Positions 34,335 to 41,877 of a stretch of DNA of 64,000 nucleotides are shown in pieces. The notes beneath the pieces are model-generated. The model saw only the letters and a program-made list of their open reading frames with translations, was not told the origin of the DNA and did no database searches. The position numbers were made by a program, and so were the translations under genes. The stretch spans positions 139,302-203,301 of the forward strand of contig NZ_JABELE010000006.1 of the NCBI RefSeq assembly GCF_013009345.1, given 5' to 3'. The stretch's first letter is position 1. The number at the start of each line of letters is the position of its first letter. The DNA is from Acinetobacter geminorum. Its GTDB lineage: Bacteria > Pseudomonadota > Gammaproteobacteria > Pseudomonadales > Moraxellaceae.

Positions 34335-34388
34335 GCGTCAGGTCGTCCCGACATGATGTCCCATTATGGGGGAGGTCGTTCCTCCTTT
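34335..34388 (-). ncRNA. Guanidine-II (mini-ykkC) riboswitch
   Basis: On the minus strand, two short hairpins with ACGA loops occur in tandem: GGAGG-AACGA-CCTCC (34385-34371) and GTCGGG-ACGA-CCTGAC (34352-34337), 18 bases apart. Twin hairpins with ACGR loops are the definition of the guanidine-II class, whose loops dimerise when guanidinium binds. The second hairpin ends 22 bases from the gdx start, so it probably controls translation initiation. Confidence 0.87.
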
Positions 34389-34424
34389 ATGTGAGGACTC
34401 AGTTTACTTTAAAATAAAAAATGA

Positions 34425-34450
34425 AGGCAAACCCTGACACAGGCTTGCCT
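34425..34450 (-). terminator. Terminator after the CDF transporter gene
   Basis: AGGCAA/TTGCCT outer arms with inner CCTG/CAGG pairing form a hairpin just after the CDF stop; the minus strand continues TTCATTTTTTATTTT. It separates the copper/cation genes from the guanidine riboswitch unit. Confidence 0.8.
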
Positions 34451-34463
34451 CTATCAGAAAATA

Positions 34464-35405
34464 TTATTCATTTTTTAACTGTAAAATTTTTCGTGCACCA
34501 TTTAAAACAAACAAAACAATAATTAATCCAATCATTAAATCAGGATAACGCGAACCAGTAATGGCAACCAATATCCCTGCAATAATGACACCTAAGTTAA
34601 CGATGACATCATTTGCAGAAAAGATATAACTCGCCTTCATATGTGCCCCGCTCTCCTTATGGTCTCTCATTAAATAAAGGCAACTAATATTGGCCGCAAG
34701 AGCTAATCCGCCAATTAAAATCATGAGAATTGAAACAGGTTCACTGCCATAAATAAAACGGCGCAACATATCGATTAACACAATCATGGCTAAGCCAAAC
34801 TGCAACCATCCTGAAAGATGCGCAGCCTTTAATTGCGCATTTAGATTTTCACCCACCACAAATAAAGCAATGCCATAAATTGCAGCATCAGCAAACATAT
34901 CGAGCGAATCGGCAATTAATCCTGTAGAGGAAGCGATGATGCCGGCCATAAACTCAATGACAAACATGACGCCATTAATCAGTAACAACCATTGTAAAAC
35001 TTGCTTTTGTGCTGCATTGGTTGAAGAACTAGCTCGAACCTTTTTAGGTTTTTCAACAGGTTCATAATGTGGCTGCGTTTGTTGTAACTCTGCTCCTAAT
35101 CCTAGACGCTGTAAACTTTGAGTAATCATTTCAGCCTGAACACTGTGATAAATCGCCAAATGACGCGCTGGTAAATCAAAATGAAGTTCTTGAATATCGT
35201 CATTGTAAGAGGCTAAAGCCATCCGTACCATTTGCTCTTCGGCTGCACAGTCCATTCGGGGGATATGGTAATAACTTACCCATTGACTCTTTTTAGCCAC
35301 AGGTTCACTAGGCGTGAAACACTCCTGAGACGTCGTGCTTGAGCACCCACAGCTAGAGCTAGTTTTACTTAAATGTATTTGATTCTCTTGTTTTTCTAAA
35401 GCCAT
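34464..35405 (-). CDS. Cation diffusion facilitator-type transporter with N-terminal metal-binding region
   Basis: The ~313-residue protein has a Cys-rich start (SSCGCSSTTSQEC), then a heavy-metal-associated-like domain with RMDCAAEEQMVRMAL in place of the usual MxCxxC, and a CDF membrane part from residue ~130: GIIASSTGLIADSLDMFADAAIYG contains the D-x-x-x-D metal site, and ASYIFSANDVIVNLGVI the second (S-x-N-D instead of H-x-x-x-D). The histidine-to-asparagine type changes suggest altered metal preference. It exports a divalent cation. The first in-frame start is 35459; 35405 removes a non-conserved extension. Confidence 0.8.
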   Translation of the reverse strand: MALEKQENQIHLSKTSSSCGCSSTTSQECFTPSEPVAKKSQWVSYYHIPRMDCAAEEQMVRMALASYNDDIQELHFDLPARHLAIYHSVQAEMITQSLQRLGLGAELQQTQPHYEPVEKPKKVRASSSTNAAQKQVLQWLLLINGVMFVIEFMAGIIASSTGLIADSLDMFADAAIYGIALFVVGENLNAQLKAAHLSGWLQFGLAMIVLIDMLRRFIYGSEPVSILMILIGGLALAANISCLYLMRDHKESGAHMKASYIFSANDVIVNLGVIIAGILVAITGSRYPDLMIGLIIVLFVLNGARKILQLKNE

Positions 35406-35487
35406 CTTTGCACCATAACTGACACAAAAAACAATGCAATTAGTATAAACCAATGGCATATGTTTAAGCTTACTTTTTGTTCGTAAA

Positions 35488-36243
35488 TTAGAATTTTAGC
35501 GTTAACCCTGCTCCATAATACCAACCATGTTCAGAGTCGGTTCCAGTTTGCCAATCAGTTTGTTTTAAACCTTTCTCATAGCCATAACCGACATCAACAA
35601 ATGGCATGACCTTTTTGTTGATTTCATAACGGGTTTGAAAACCAGCTTGTAAACTTGATAAACCTGTTTTACTGGCATATTGAGATTCATCTTGCAAAAC
35701 AACATCTGCTTTTAAATAAGGTTTACCAATTAACTTTTGGGTAAAGAGTAAGTCCCTTTCTGTTTCTAGACTTAACTTCCATAGCTGGTCTTCACCTACA
35801 TAAAGATAAGCATCGGTTTCAAAAAAGTAAGGTGCCATGCCATGTAAACCCACTACACCGGCCCAGCGATCTTGCTTTTCATCTTCTCTTTGTAAACGTT
35901 CGTAGTTTACACCGGCCTGTACATCCCAATAGTCAGCTACATTTCGGCTATAAAGTACTGAACCGCCGTAATTAGCATCTTCTGACTCTGCTTTTTCAAC
36001 GTGGGCTTTAATGAACAATTTGTTTTCATCCGTTCCCACCCAAGTTTCTAATTCCGAAGAAAAACTACCTTCTCCCTCTTCGTTTTGAGTCCATCCCGTA
36101 TCAATCGTAGTTGCTTGATAGATCTGACCACCGTGTTCGCGTAAATGATCATGTGTAAAAGGTTCTTGAGCAAAAGTAAATATAGATATACTCGAGAAAG
36201 CACTGCAACATAACATTTGAGAAAATAACTTAGTGATGCGCAT
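35488..36243 (-). CDS. copB: Copper resistance protein B (outer membrane)
   Basis: The 251-residue protein has a signal peptide (MRITKLFSQMLCCSAFSSIS onward to FAQ) and a beta-barrel ending in the aromatic AGLTLKF, as for CopB/PcoB outer-membrane proteins. GWTQNEEGEGSFSSELETWVG and NVADYWDVQAGVNYERL are family-like blocks; the N-terminal Met-rich region of long CopB proteins is missing. The ATG at 36243 has AAGGAG nine bases upstream and overlaps the end of copA by 14 bases, so the two are translationally coupled. It likely works with CopA in periplasmic copper handling. Confidence 0.88.
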   Translation of the reverse strand: MRITKLFSQMLCCSAFSSISIFTFAQEPFTHDHLREHGGQIYQATTIDTGWTQNEEGEGSFSSELETWVGTDENKLFIKAHVEKAESEDANYGGSVLYSRNVADYWDVQAGVNYERLQREDEKQDRWAGVVGLHGMAPYFFETDAYLYVGEDQLWKLSLETERDLLFTQKLIGKPYLKADVVLQDESQYASKTGLSSLQAGFQTRYEINKKVMPFVDVGYGYEKGLKQTDWQTGTDSEHGWYYGAGLTLKF

Positions 36244-38164
36244 GACTAGCTCCTTTCTCATTTTTAGATTGAACTGGTGGTTGAGCTTGAGCAGGTTGTT
36301 CTCCATCATTTACTTGAGCAACAATCAACTTATTCATCATTCCGGCACTCATGTGATAGAGCAGATGGCAATGAATCGCCCATTCTCCTAAGGCATCGGC
36401 TGTCAATAACGCAGTAACCGTCTTTCCAGGTGGAACAATAAGGGTATGTTTATTTGGTAAGTTTTCAGCTTGTTGGCCATTTTCTAACTGCATAAACATG
36501 CCATGTAAATGCATTGGGTGAGCCATCATGCTGTCATTCACAAACTTCAAGCGGATGCGTTCGCCATACTTAACTTGTAATGGTGTCGTATCACTAAATT
36601 TCTTGCCATTAATGGTCCAGATATAACGTTCCATGTTGCCACCTAAACGAATGACTAACTCACGTTCCGGTGCACGAGTATCTGGTTGAGGTGTTAAAGA
36701 TTGCAAATCGCTATATTGGAGTGCCTTCATACCCGCTGGTGTTGAAGCATTTGCCCAGCCATAAACTGGCTCATCCCTTTTAGTCTTATTGTCAGCTTGA
36801 ATCGGCATCTCATGATTCATATTCATCATAGCGTGGTCATGCTCGCTAGCTGACATTGCCTGCATATCATGCTTCATTTCAGGCATCGCTGACATGTCGT
36901 GCTTCATTTGCATCATAGAATGGTCGTGTTGGCCAGATGACATATTTTTCATGTCATGATCCATTTTCATCATTGTAGAATCATGATTAGCATGGCTCTC
37001 TTCTTTTTTCATTTCAGGCATGGACGACATGTCATGCTGCATGTTCATTTGATGGCCAGCATGTTCACCATTTCCATCCCCATGACTCATGCCCATATCT
37101 TCCATGGTTAACAAAGCGCGTGGACGTGGTTCTGGCATTTGAACTGGGCCTACAGCCTGTGCACTTTCATTATGCAAAGTACCGATAGCAAAACCACTAC
37201 GGTCAATAGACTCGGCTTCAATCTGATAATTTGCTTGTTTAGGCTCTACAATGACATCGTAGGTTTCAGCTGTACCAATACGAAACTCATCAATTGCAAC
37301 AGGCTTAACTGGCTGTCCATCTGCACTCACAACAGTCATTTTCAAATTTGGAATTCTGACATCAAAAAATGACATGGCCGATGCATTAATAAATCGTAAT
37401 CGAACCTTATCACCAGTCTTAAAGTTACCTGTCCAGTTTTGCTGAGGTGTTTTGCCGTTGACTAAGAACGTATAGCCCGTCACATCAGACATATCGGTTT
37501 TTAACATCCGCATCTGATTCCACATCGAACGATCTTGCCAAGTTGCTTTTAAACCTTGTGTTTTAACTTGCTTCAAAACATCAGATACGGTTTCACGGCG
37601 GTTTTGATAATACTCAGCAGATTTCTTCAAATTCTTCATAATGCTATCGCTAGAAGAATTATGAAAGTCTGAAAGCATCACTACATAATCACGATCAGTT
37701 TTCTCATGAGCAGCAACAGGTATTTTTCCTTTTGGATAAATCACGAGCGGGCCATATAAACCATCTTGCTCTTGGCCTTTACTATGGGCGTGATACCAAT
37801 ACGTGCCGTTTTGTTTCACCTTAAAGCGGTAAACAAAATCTCCATTTGGAGCGATTCCTTTAAAACCATTGAAACCCGGTACACCATCCATTAACCCTGG
37901 CAGTAATAACCCATGCCAGTGCAAAGAGGTATCTTGATTCTTTAACTGATTATGAACATGAATAACAGCGTCATCCCCCTCCTCAAACTCAAGGAGTGGT
38001 GCTGTAAACTTGCCATTTACGGTAATTCGTTTTAAAGGTTGGCCCGTAACATTGACCTGTTGTTCATTAATATTAAGGTGATATTCCTTAATTGCTGCGA
38101 GTGACCATGGTGAAACCAATAGCCCAAATACAGCGACTAAGCTGCTAATTGTTTTATGAGACAT
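36230..38164 (-). CDS. copA: Copper resistance multicopper oxidase CopA
   Basis: The 644-residue periplasmic oxidase has a signal peptide ending SPWSLAA, and the four copper-binding motifs of multicopper oxidases: SLHWHGLLLPG, YWYHAHSKGQ, HPMHLHGMFMQ and AIHCHLLYHMSAGMM. Between domains 2 and 3 (about residues 355-450) is a Met/His-rich region with repeats of the type H-D-M-x-x-M that bind Cu(I). CopA oxidises Cu(I) and detoxifies the periplasm. It starts the copA-copB pair, 41 bases downstream of the Cys/His-rich small gene. Confidence 0.94.
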   Translation of the reverse strand: MSHKTISSLVAVFGLLVSPWSLAAIKEYHLNINEQQVNVTGQPLKRITVNGKFTAPLLEFEEGDDAVIHVHNQLKNQDTSLHWHGLLLPGLMDGVPGFNGFKGIAPNGDFVYRFKVKQNGTYWYHAHSKGQEQDGLYGPLVIYPKGKIPVAAHEKTDRDYVVMLSDFHNSSSDSIMKNLKKSAEYYQNRRETVSDVLKQVKTQGLKATWQDRSMWNQMRMLKTDMSDVTGYTFLVNGKTPQQNWTGNFKTGDKVRLRFINASAMSFFDVRIPNLKMTVVSADGQPVKPVAIDEFRIGTAETYDVIVEPKQANYQIEAESIDRSGFAIGTLHNESAQAVGPVQMPEPRPRALLTMEDMGMSHGDGNGEHAGHQMNMQHDMSSMPEMKKEESHANHDSTMMKMDHDMKNMSSGQHDHSMMQMKHDMSAMPEMKHDMQAMSASEHDHAMMNMNHEMPIQADNKTKRDEPVYGWANASTPAGMKALQYSDLQSLTPQPDTRAPERELVIRLGGNMERYIWTINGKKFSDTTPLQVKYGERIRLKFVNDSMMAHPMHLHGMFMQLENGQQAENLPNKHTLIVPPGKTVTALLTADALGEWAIHCHLLYHMSAGMMNKLIVAQVNDGEQPAQAQPPVQSKNEKGASHAHH

Positions 38165-38205
38165 TGCTGTGATCCTTTTTAATTAAAAAAATAAGTAAAT
38201 AAGGA

Positions 38206-38601
38206 TCAAGCTTTAGGAGGACGTAAAATTTCTTGCCAGTATCCGGCTAAATGTTGAGCCTGATAAATACTGCTAAATTGATATGAAATAGGAATAAATG
38301 GGGATTCAACGTCTGGTACAGCTTGCTGCAGAGCAAAATTCACCATTTGGCAATGGACAGGGTTACAGTCCTGACAATGCTCTCCATGCGAATGAAGAGA
38401 CTGTGTTATCTTTTGATTACATACAGGCTGATCATTTGCTTGAGTATGCATATTGTTATGCGAAAATTTTTCGCTATGACACGGCATAGTATGAAGATCA
38501 TGTTGCATAGGCTTCTGTGCAATAGACACACCACTCCACCCAATGACGAAAGCCATTAGGAACACAAACCAAGCATACTTGCGTAAGTGTTGTAGAGCCA
38601 T
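38206..38601 (-). CDS. Small Cys/His/Met-rich periplasmic protein of the copper operon (CopL/DUF2946-like)
   Basis: The 131-residue protein has an N-terminal membrane or signal segment (WFVFLMAFVIGWSGVSIA) and then a region rich in potential copper ligands: MQHDLHTMPCHSEKFSHNN and SHGEHCQDCNPVHCQM. The C-terminus ends LRPPKA, like DUF2946/CopL-type proteins that accompany copA. Direct function is unknown, but it is first in the copA-copB unit and its ligand content suggests copper binding or sensing in the periplasm. Confidence 0.7.
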   Translation of the reverse strand: MALQHLRKYAWFVFLMAFVIGWSGVSIAQKPMQHDLHTMPCHSEKFSHNNMHTQANDQPVCNQKITQSLHSHGEHCQDCNPVHCQMVNFALQQAVPDVESPFIPISYQFSSIYQAQHLAGYWQEILRPPKA

Positions 38602-38704
38602 TGTGATTTATCGCCTAGAGCCGATGAGTGATCTTAATGCCATTAGCATAACGAAGTTTTAAAAGAGATACAATTTTCTATCTTAACTGCTTGTTATAGA
38701 GCAA

Positions 38705-39526
38705 TTAAGCAAATGGGGGTTGATGCTGAAGTACTAAATCAATCACCTCTAATGCACCTTCTTGCTCATTACTTACAGTAGTATAAGGCGCCACTGCTTT
38801 TAATGCTTCTACTGCATTTTCAACTGCAAACCCATAACCCACAGCTTTAATCATCTGCATATCATTGTTGTTATCACCAATCGCAACCACTTGATTAGTT
38901 TCAACCTGCCATTTTTGTAGTAATAAGTTCAAACCGTGTGCTTTATGCTGGTCGGGAAGAATCAAATCGATAAAATTAAAACCACTTGAAACAGGTACCA
39001 AAACTTTATCTGCTACAAAACTTTGCTTCTGAAAATGCTCAAAAATCGCAAAGCTCTCGTTTTCCTGAGCCGTAAAAGTAATTTTGCACACTAAGTCATC
39101 TAGTGCATAAAAGTCATCTACAACTGTCAGCTTTTCAAAATATCGGGCAACCTTGGCATAGTCCTCTGCGTTCATGCTGCTATGCACATAAGCACTTTTT
39201 TTTCCACAGATCACCATGGTTGAGGTATACGCTGGGTCAATCGCTTTTAAAATTTCAACGTATTGTTGCTGACTTAAATGAGCAAAAGCTAATTCTTGCC
39301 CAGCATCTACAACATGTGCGCCATTTTCTGCAATAAAAGCAATCTCATGATTAATTTCTGGAAAATAGGTAACAAGTTTTGCAAGTTGATTACCACTGGC
39401 TACCACAAAATGAATATTATTTTGTTTTAGTTGTTCATATTGTTTTAAAAAACGTGCTTTGTTGTACTGCTTTTTGGAATTAAGAAAAGTCCCATCCATA
39501 TCTACCGCTAAAATTTTTACTGTCAT
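38705..39526 (-). CDS. HAD superfamily Cof-type phosphatase
   Basis: The 273-residue protein is a HAD hydrolase of the Cof/YbjI type (subclass IIB cap). Motif I is LAVDMDGTFLNSKKQYN (catalytic aspartates D8 and D10), motif II VVASGNQLAKL, motif III lysine near VPVSSGFNFIDLI and HKAHGLNLLLQKW, and motif IV GDNNNDMQMIKAVGYGFAVENA. These enzymes dephosphorylate sugar phosphates, flavin precursors or pyridoxal phosphate; the substrate here cannot be told. Cytoplasmic, monocistronic. Confidence 0.88.
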   Translation of the reverse strand: MTVKILAVDMDGTFLNSKKQYNKARFLKQYEQLKQNNIHFVVASGNQLAKLVTYFPEINHEIAFIAENGAHVVDAGQELAFAHLSQQQYVEILKAIDPAYTSTMVICGKKSAYVHSSMNAEDYAKVARYFEKLTVVDDFYALDDLVCKITFTAQENESFAIFEHFQKQSFVADKVLVPVSSGFNFIDLILPDQHKAHGLNLLLQKWQVETNQVVAIGDNNNDMQMIKAVGYGFAVENAVEALKAVAPYTTVSNEQEGALEVIDLVLQHQPPFA

Positions 39527-39712
39527 TAATAATCGAGGTCTCTTACTAAAAACTTATTAAACCAAATTTAGCTTTATTTTTCATGACACTTTTACAGTTT
39601 TATACGTATGCATGCACAAAAAGTTTTACACAGAGATGCATTGTTTTTTGCACAGGTTATTTTTTAGCAAAGCTTAATAAAAAACTAGCTAATAAATTAT
39701 TCAACACGCATA

Positions 39713-39740
39713 AAAAAAGAACGCCAAAACGTTCTTTTTT
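39713..39740. terminator. Bidirectional terminator downstream of the DnaA-box array
   Basis: AAAAAAGAACG (39713-39723) pairs with CGTTCTTTTTT (39730-39740) around CCAAAA. On the minus strand it would end the rpe transcript after the 12-bp repeat array. Confidence 0.85.
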
Positions 39741-39798
39741 CATAGTTTTTGTCTATAGAATAAACGGTTGATCTAATTTTGTTTATTTTACCAACATC

Positions 39799-39855
39799 TT
39801 ATCCATACGGTTATCAACACAGTTATCCATACAGTTATAAACAAAGTTATCCACA
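39799..39855 (+). repeat. Array of five DnaA-box-like 9-mers with 12-bp period
   Basis: TTATCCATA (39799), TTATCAACA (39811), TTATCCATA (39823), TTATAAACA (39835) and TTATCCACA (39847) follow each other in the same orientation with starts exactly 12 bases apart. The last is the exact DnaA-box consensus, three differ by one base and one by two. The 10-mer GTTTATTTTA flanks the array on both sides (39781-39790 and 39857-39866). It lies in the 3' region of rpe, between the stop and the terminator. A DnaA-binding or titration site is the leading reading. Confidence 0.7.
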
Positions 39856-39882
39856 GGTTTATTTTAGATTAACTCTATCTTT

Positions 39883-40569
39883 TTAAGCATCAACACTGCC
39901 TACTTTCGCAAGCTCTGCACGCATTTGGTCAATCACAACTTTATAATCGGGTTGACCAAAAATTGCTGAACCAGCAACAAACATATCTGCACCAGCTTCT
40001 GCAATTTCACGGATATTTGCAGGACCAACACCACCATCAACTTCTAAACGGATATCACGGCCACTTGCATCAATAATTTTACGAGCTTCACGTAATTTTT
40101 CTAAAGTCATTGGAATGAACTTTTGTCCACCAAAACCAGGGTTTACACTCATTAATAAAATTTGGTCAACTTTATCAAGTACATAATCTAGATAATGCAA
40201 TGGTGTTGCTGGGTTAAAAACCAAACCTGCTTTAGCACCACCAGACTTAATAAGCTGTAATGAACGATCAATGTGGTGAGATGCTTCTGGGTGGAATGTA
40301 ATAATATCTGCCCCAGCTTCTAGGAAATCGCCAATAATACGATCAACTGGAGATACCATTAGATGCACATCAACAGGAGCTGTAATCCCATAGTTTTTTA
40401 AAGCCTTACATACACCTGCACCAAAAGTTAAATTTGGAACATAGTGGTTATCCATCACGTCAAAATGCACTACATCTGCACCTGCGGCTAACACTTTGTC
40501 TACATCTTCGCCTAAACGAGCAAAATCGGCAGATAAAATAGAAGGAGCAATCAAATAAGGCTTGGACAT
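39883..40569 (-). CDS. rpe: Ribulose-phosphate 3-epimerase
   Basis: The 228-residue TIM-barrel enzyme interconverts ribulose 5-phosphate and xylulose 5-phosphate in the pentose phosphate pathway. Signature segments are APSILSADFARLGED, VHFDVMDNHYVPNLTFG with metal-binding H and D, DVHLMVSPVDR, MSVNPGFGGQKF and LEVDGGVG. Length is normal. Cytoplasmic, single gene; the array of DnaA-box-like repeats begins 28 bases beyond its stop. Confidence 0.96.
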   Translation of the reverse strand: MSKPYLIAPSILSADFARLGEDVDKVLAAGADVVHFDVMDNHYVPNLTFGAGVCKALKNYGITAPVDVHLMVSPVDRIIGDFLEAGADIITFHPEASHHIDRSLQLIKSGGAKAGLVFNPATPLHYLDYVLDKVDQILLMSVNPGFGGQKFIPMTLEKLREARKIIDASGRDIRLEVDGGVGPANIREIAEAGADMFVAGSAIFGQPDYKVVIDQMRAELAKVGSVDA

Positions 40570-40753
40570 AGGTGGATGACCTGGCTAGAAGTTTAAGGAG
40601 AGGCTAAAAATTATAACAAAAAAGAACCTACTTGGCCCGCCCTTCCTTGCTTAAATGACAACATTTCAAACATGAAACGTAACGTTGCAACAATAGAATG
40701 CTAATGGCCAAATGAATTTGTTAAGGTACATTAAACCAATGTGAGGATTGATA

Positions 40754-41026
40754 ATGAAAAGCACAACTCATCTATTAACAAACGATGGAAAACGCATTGC
40801 AAAACGTCTAGTTAATCATTGGAAACACAAATTTGAAGTACAAGAAACCGAACAAGATTTTAAAATCTTAATGCCTACCGCAACAATTACGCTTGCACCA
40901 GAAACAGAGCAGTTAAACGTTGCTATTGATAGTCAGTTAGATGACCACAACCACTTAGAAAAAGTTGTTCTTGATCATCTAAACCGTATGGCTCAACAAG
41001 AATTTCAAGTTGAATGGCAACACTAA
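40754..41026 (+). CDS. DUF2218 family protein
   Basis: The 90-residue cytoplasmic protein shows the DUF2218 pattern: an N-terminal strand ending in the K-R-L-x-N-H-W-x-H-K-F-E-V block (here RIAKRLVNHWKHKFEV), then DFKILMPTATITLAPE and a C-terminal helix HLEKVVLDHLNRMA. The family is small and uncharacterised; in other bacteria it is often near siderophore or iron genes, which is not the case here. GAGG seven bases before the ATG at 40754 supports that start over the TTG at 40748. It converges with fghA with a 5-base gap. Confidence 0.75.
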   Translation: MKSTTHLLTNDGKRIAKRLVNHWKHKFEVQETEQDFKILMPTATITLAPETEQLNVAIDSQLDDHNHLEKVVLDHLNRMAQQEFQVEWQH

Positions 41027-41031
41027 ACTAA

Positions 41032-41877
41032 TTAGCCAGATACTTTTTCTAACTGGATTGCATGAAACTGCAAATGCTCATCCATAAAGGTCTGGATAAA
41101 ATAATAGCCATGATCATAGCCAGCATGTTGTCTTAAAGTTAAAGGCTGTCCTGCCTTTAAACATGCTTGTTTAAATTTTTCAGGGTGAAGTTGTTCATAA
41201 AATTGGTCATCCAAACCCTGATCCACCAAAATTTCGCTAAATACTGCACCATTTTTTAAAACCAAAGCGGTGGCATCATGAGCCAACCAGCTTTCGCGGT
41301 CTGCACCCAAATAATGACTAAAGGCTTTGTCACCCCATGCACATTCGGTTGGTGCACAGATCGGGGCAAAAGCAGATACCGACTTAAACTTTTCAGGATA
41401 TTTAAACGCTAAAGTTAATGCGCCGTGGCCACCCATTGAATGCCCAAAGATACCAACTTGTTGAGCATTTACAGGAAAGCTTTTTAAAATGAGTGGATAT
41501 AGCTCATCTATTAAATAACTTTCCATTTGATAATGCTCAGACCAAGGTGCTTCTGTGGCATTAATATAAAAGCCTGCGCCTTGACCTATATCCCAATGAT
41601 CCCCTGCCGCAACCTGTTCGCCACGTGGAGAAGTATCAGGTGTAATCAAAATAAGACTAAGTTGTGCTGCCAGATGCTGAGCATGTGCTTTTATGGCAAA
41701 AGTTTCTTCAGTGCACGTTAAACCCGCTAAGTAAAACAAAGTTGAGCAAGCTTTACCTTCTAAAGCTGCCGGTGGTAAATAAACACCAAACTTCGCTGCT
41801 CCTTTTAAATAAGAAGATTCAAATTGGTATATACGCTGCTCGCCCTCAAAGCAGCGGTTTTTTTGCAGGAGTTGCAT
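41032..41877 (-). CDS. fghA: S-formylglutathione hydrolase
   Basis: The 281-residue alpha/beta-hydrolase (esterase D family) hydrolyses S-formylglutathione to formate and glutathione, the last step of glutathione-dependent formaldehyde removal. The nucleophile lies in FGHSMGGHGALTLA; YLAGLTCTEETFAIKAHAQ and DTSPRG are family blocks; the aspartate is in DQGLDDQFYE and the histidine in GYDHGYYFI. The start overlaps the end of the upstream C13 peptidase gene by 32 bases, so they are co-transcribed. The formaldehyde dehydrogenase gene is not adjacent. Confidence 0.93.
   Translation of the reverse strand: MQLLQKNRCFEGEQRIYQFESSYLKGAAKFGVYLPPAALEGKACSTLFYLAGLTCTEETFAIKAHAQHLAAQLSLILITPDTSPRGEQVAAGDHWDIGQGAGFYINATEAPWSEHYQMESYLIDELYPLILKSFPVNAQQVGIFGHSMGGHGALTLAFKYPEKFKSVSAFAPICAPTECAWGDKAFSHYLGADRESWLAHDATALVLKNGAVFSEILVDQGLDDQFYEQLHPEKFKQACLKAGQPLTLRQHAGYDHGYYFIQTFMDEHLQFHAIQLEKVSG

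Noticed and set aside
39583..39771. 62-codon plus-strand frame
   Set aside because: Runs through the bidirectional terminator and has no ribosome site or recognisable content.
39799..39855. Chromosomal origin oriC
   Set aside because: DnaA-like boxes are present but no dnaA, dnaN, recF, gidA or rpmH gene is near, and no long AT-rich unwinding element is obvious beside it; a DnaA-binding site remains possible.
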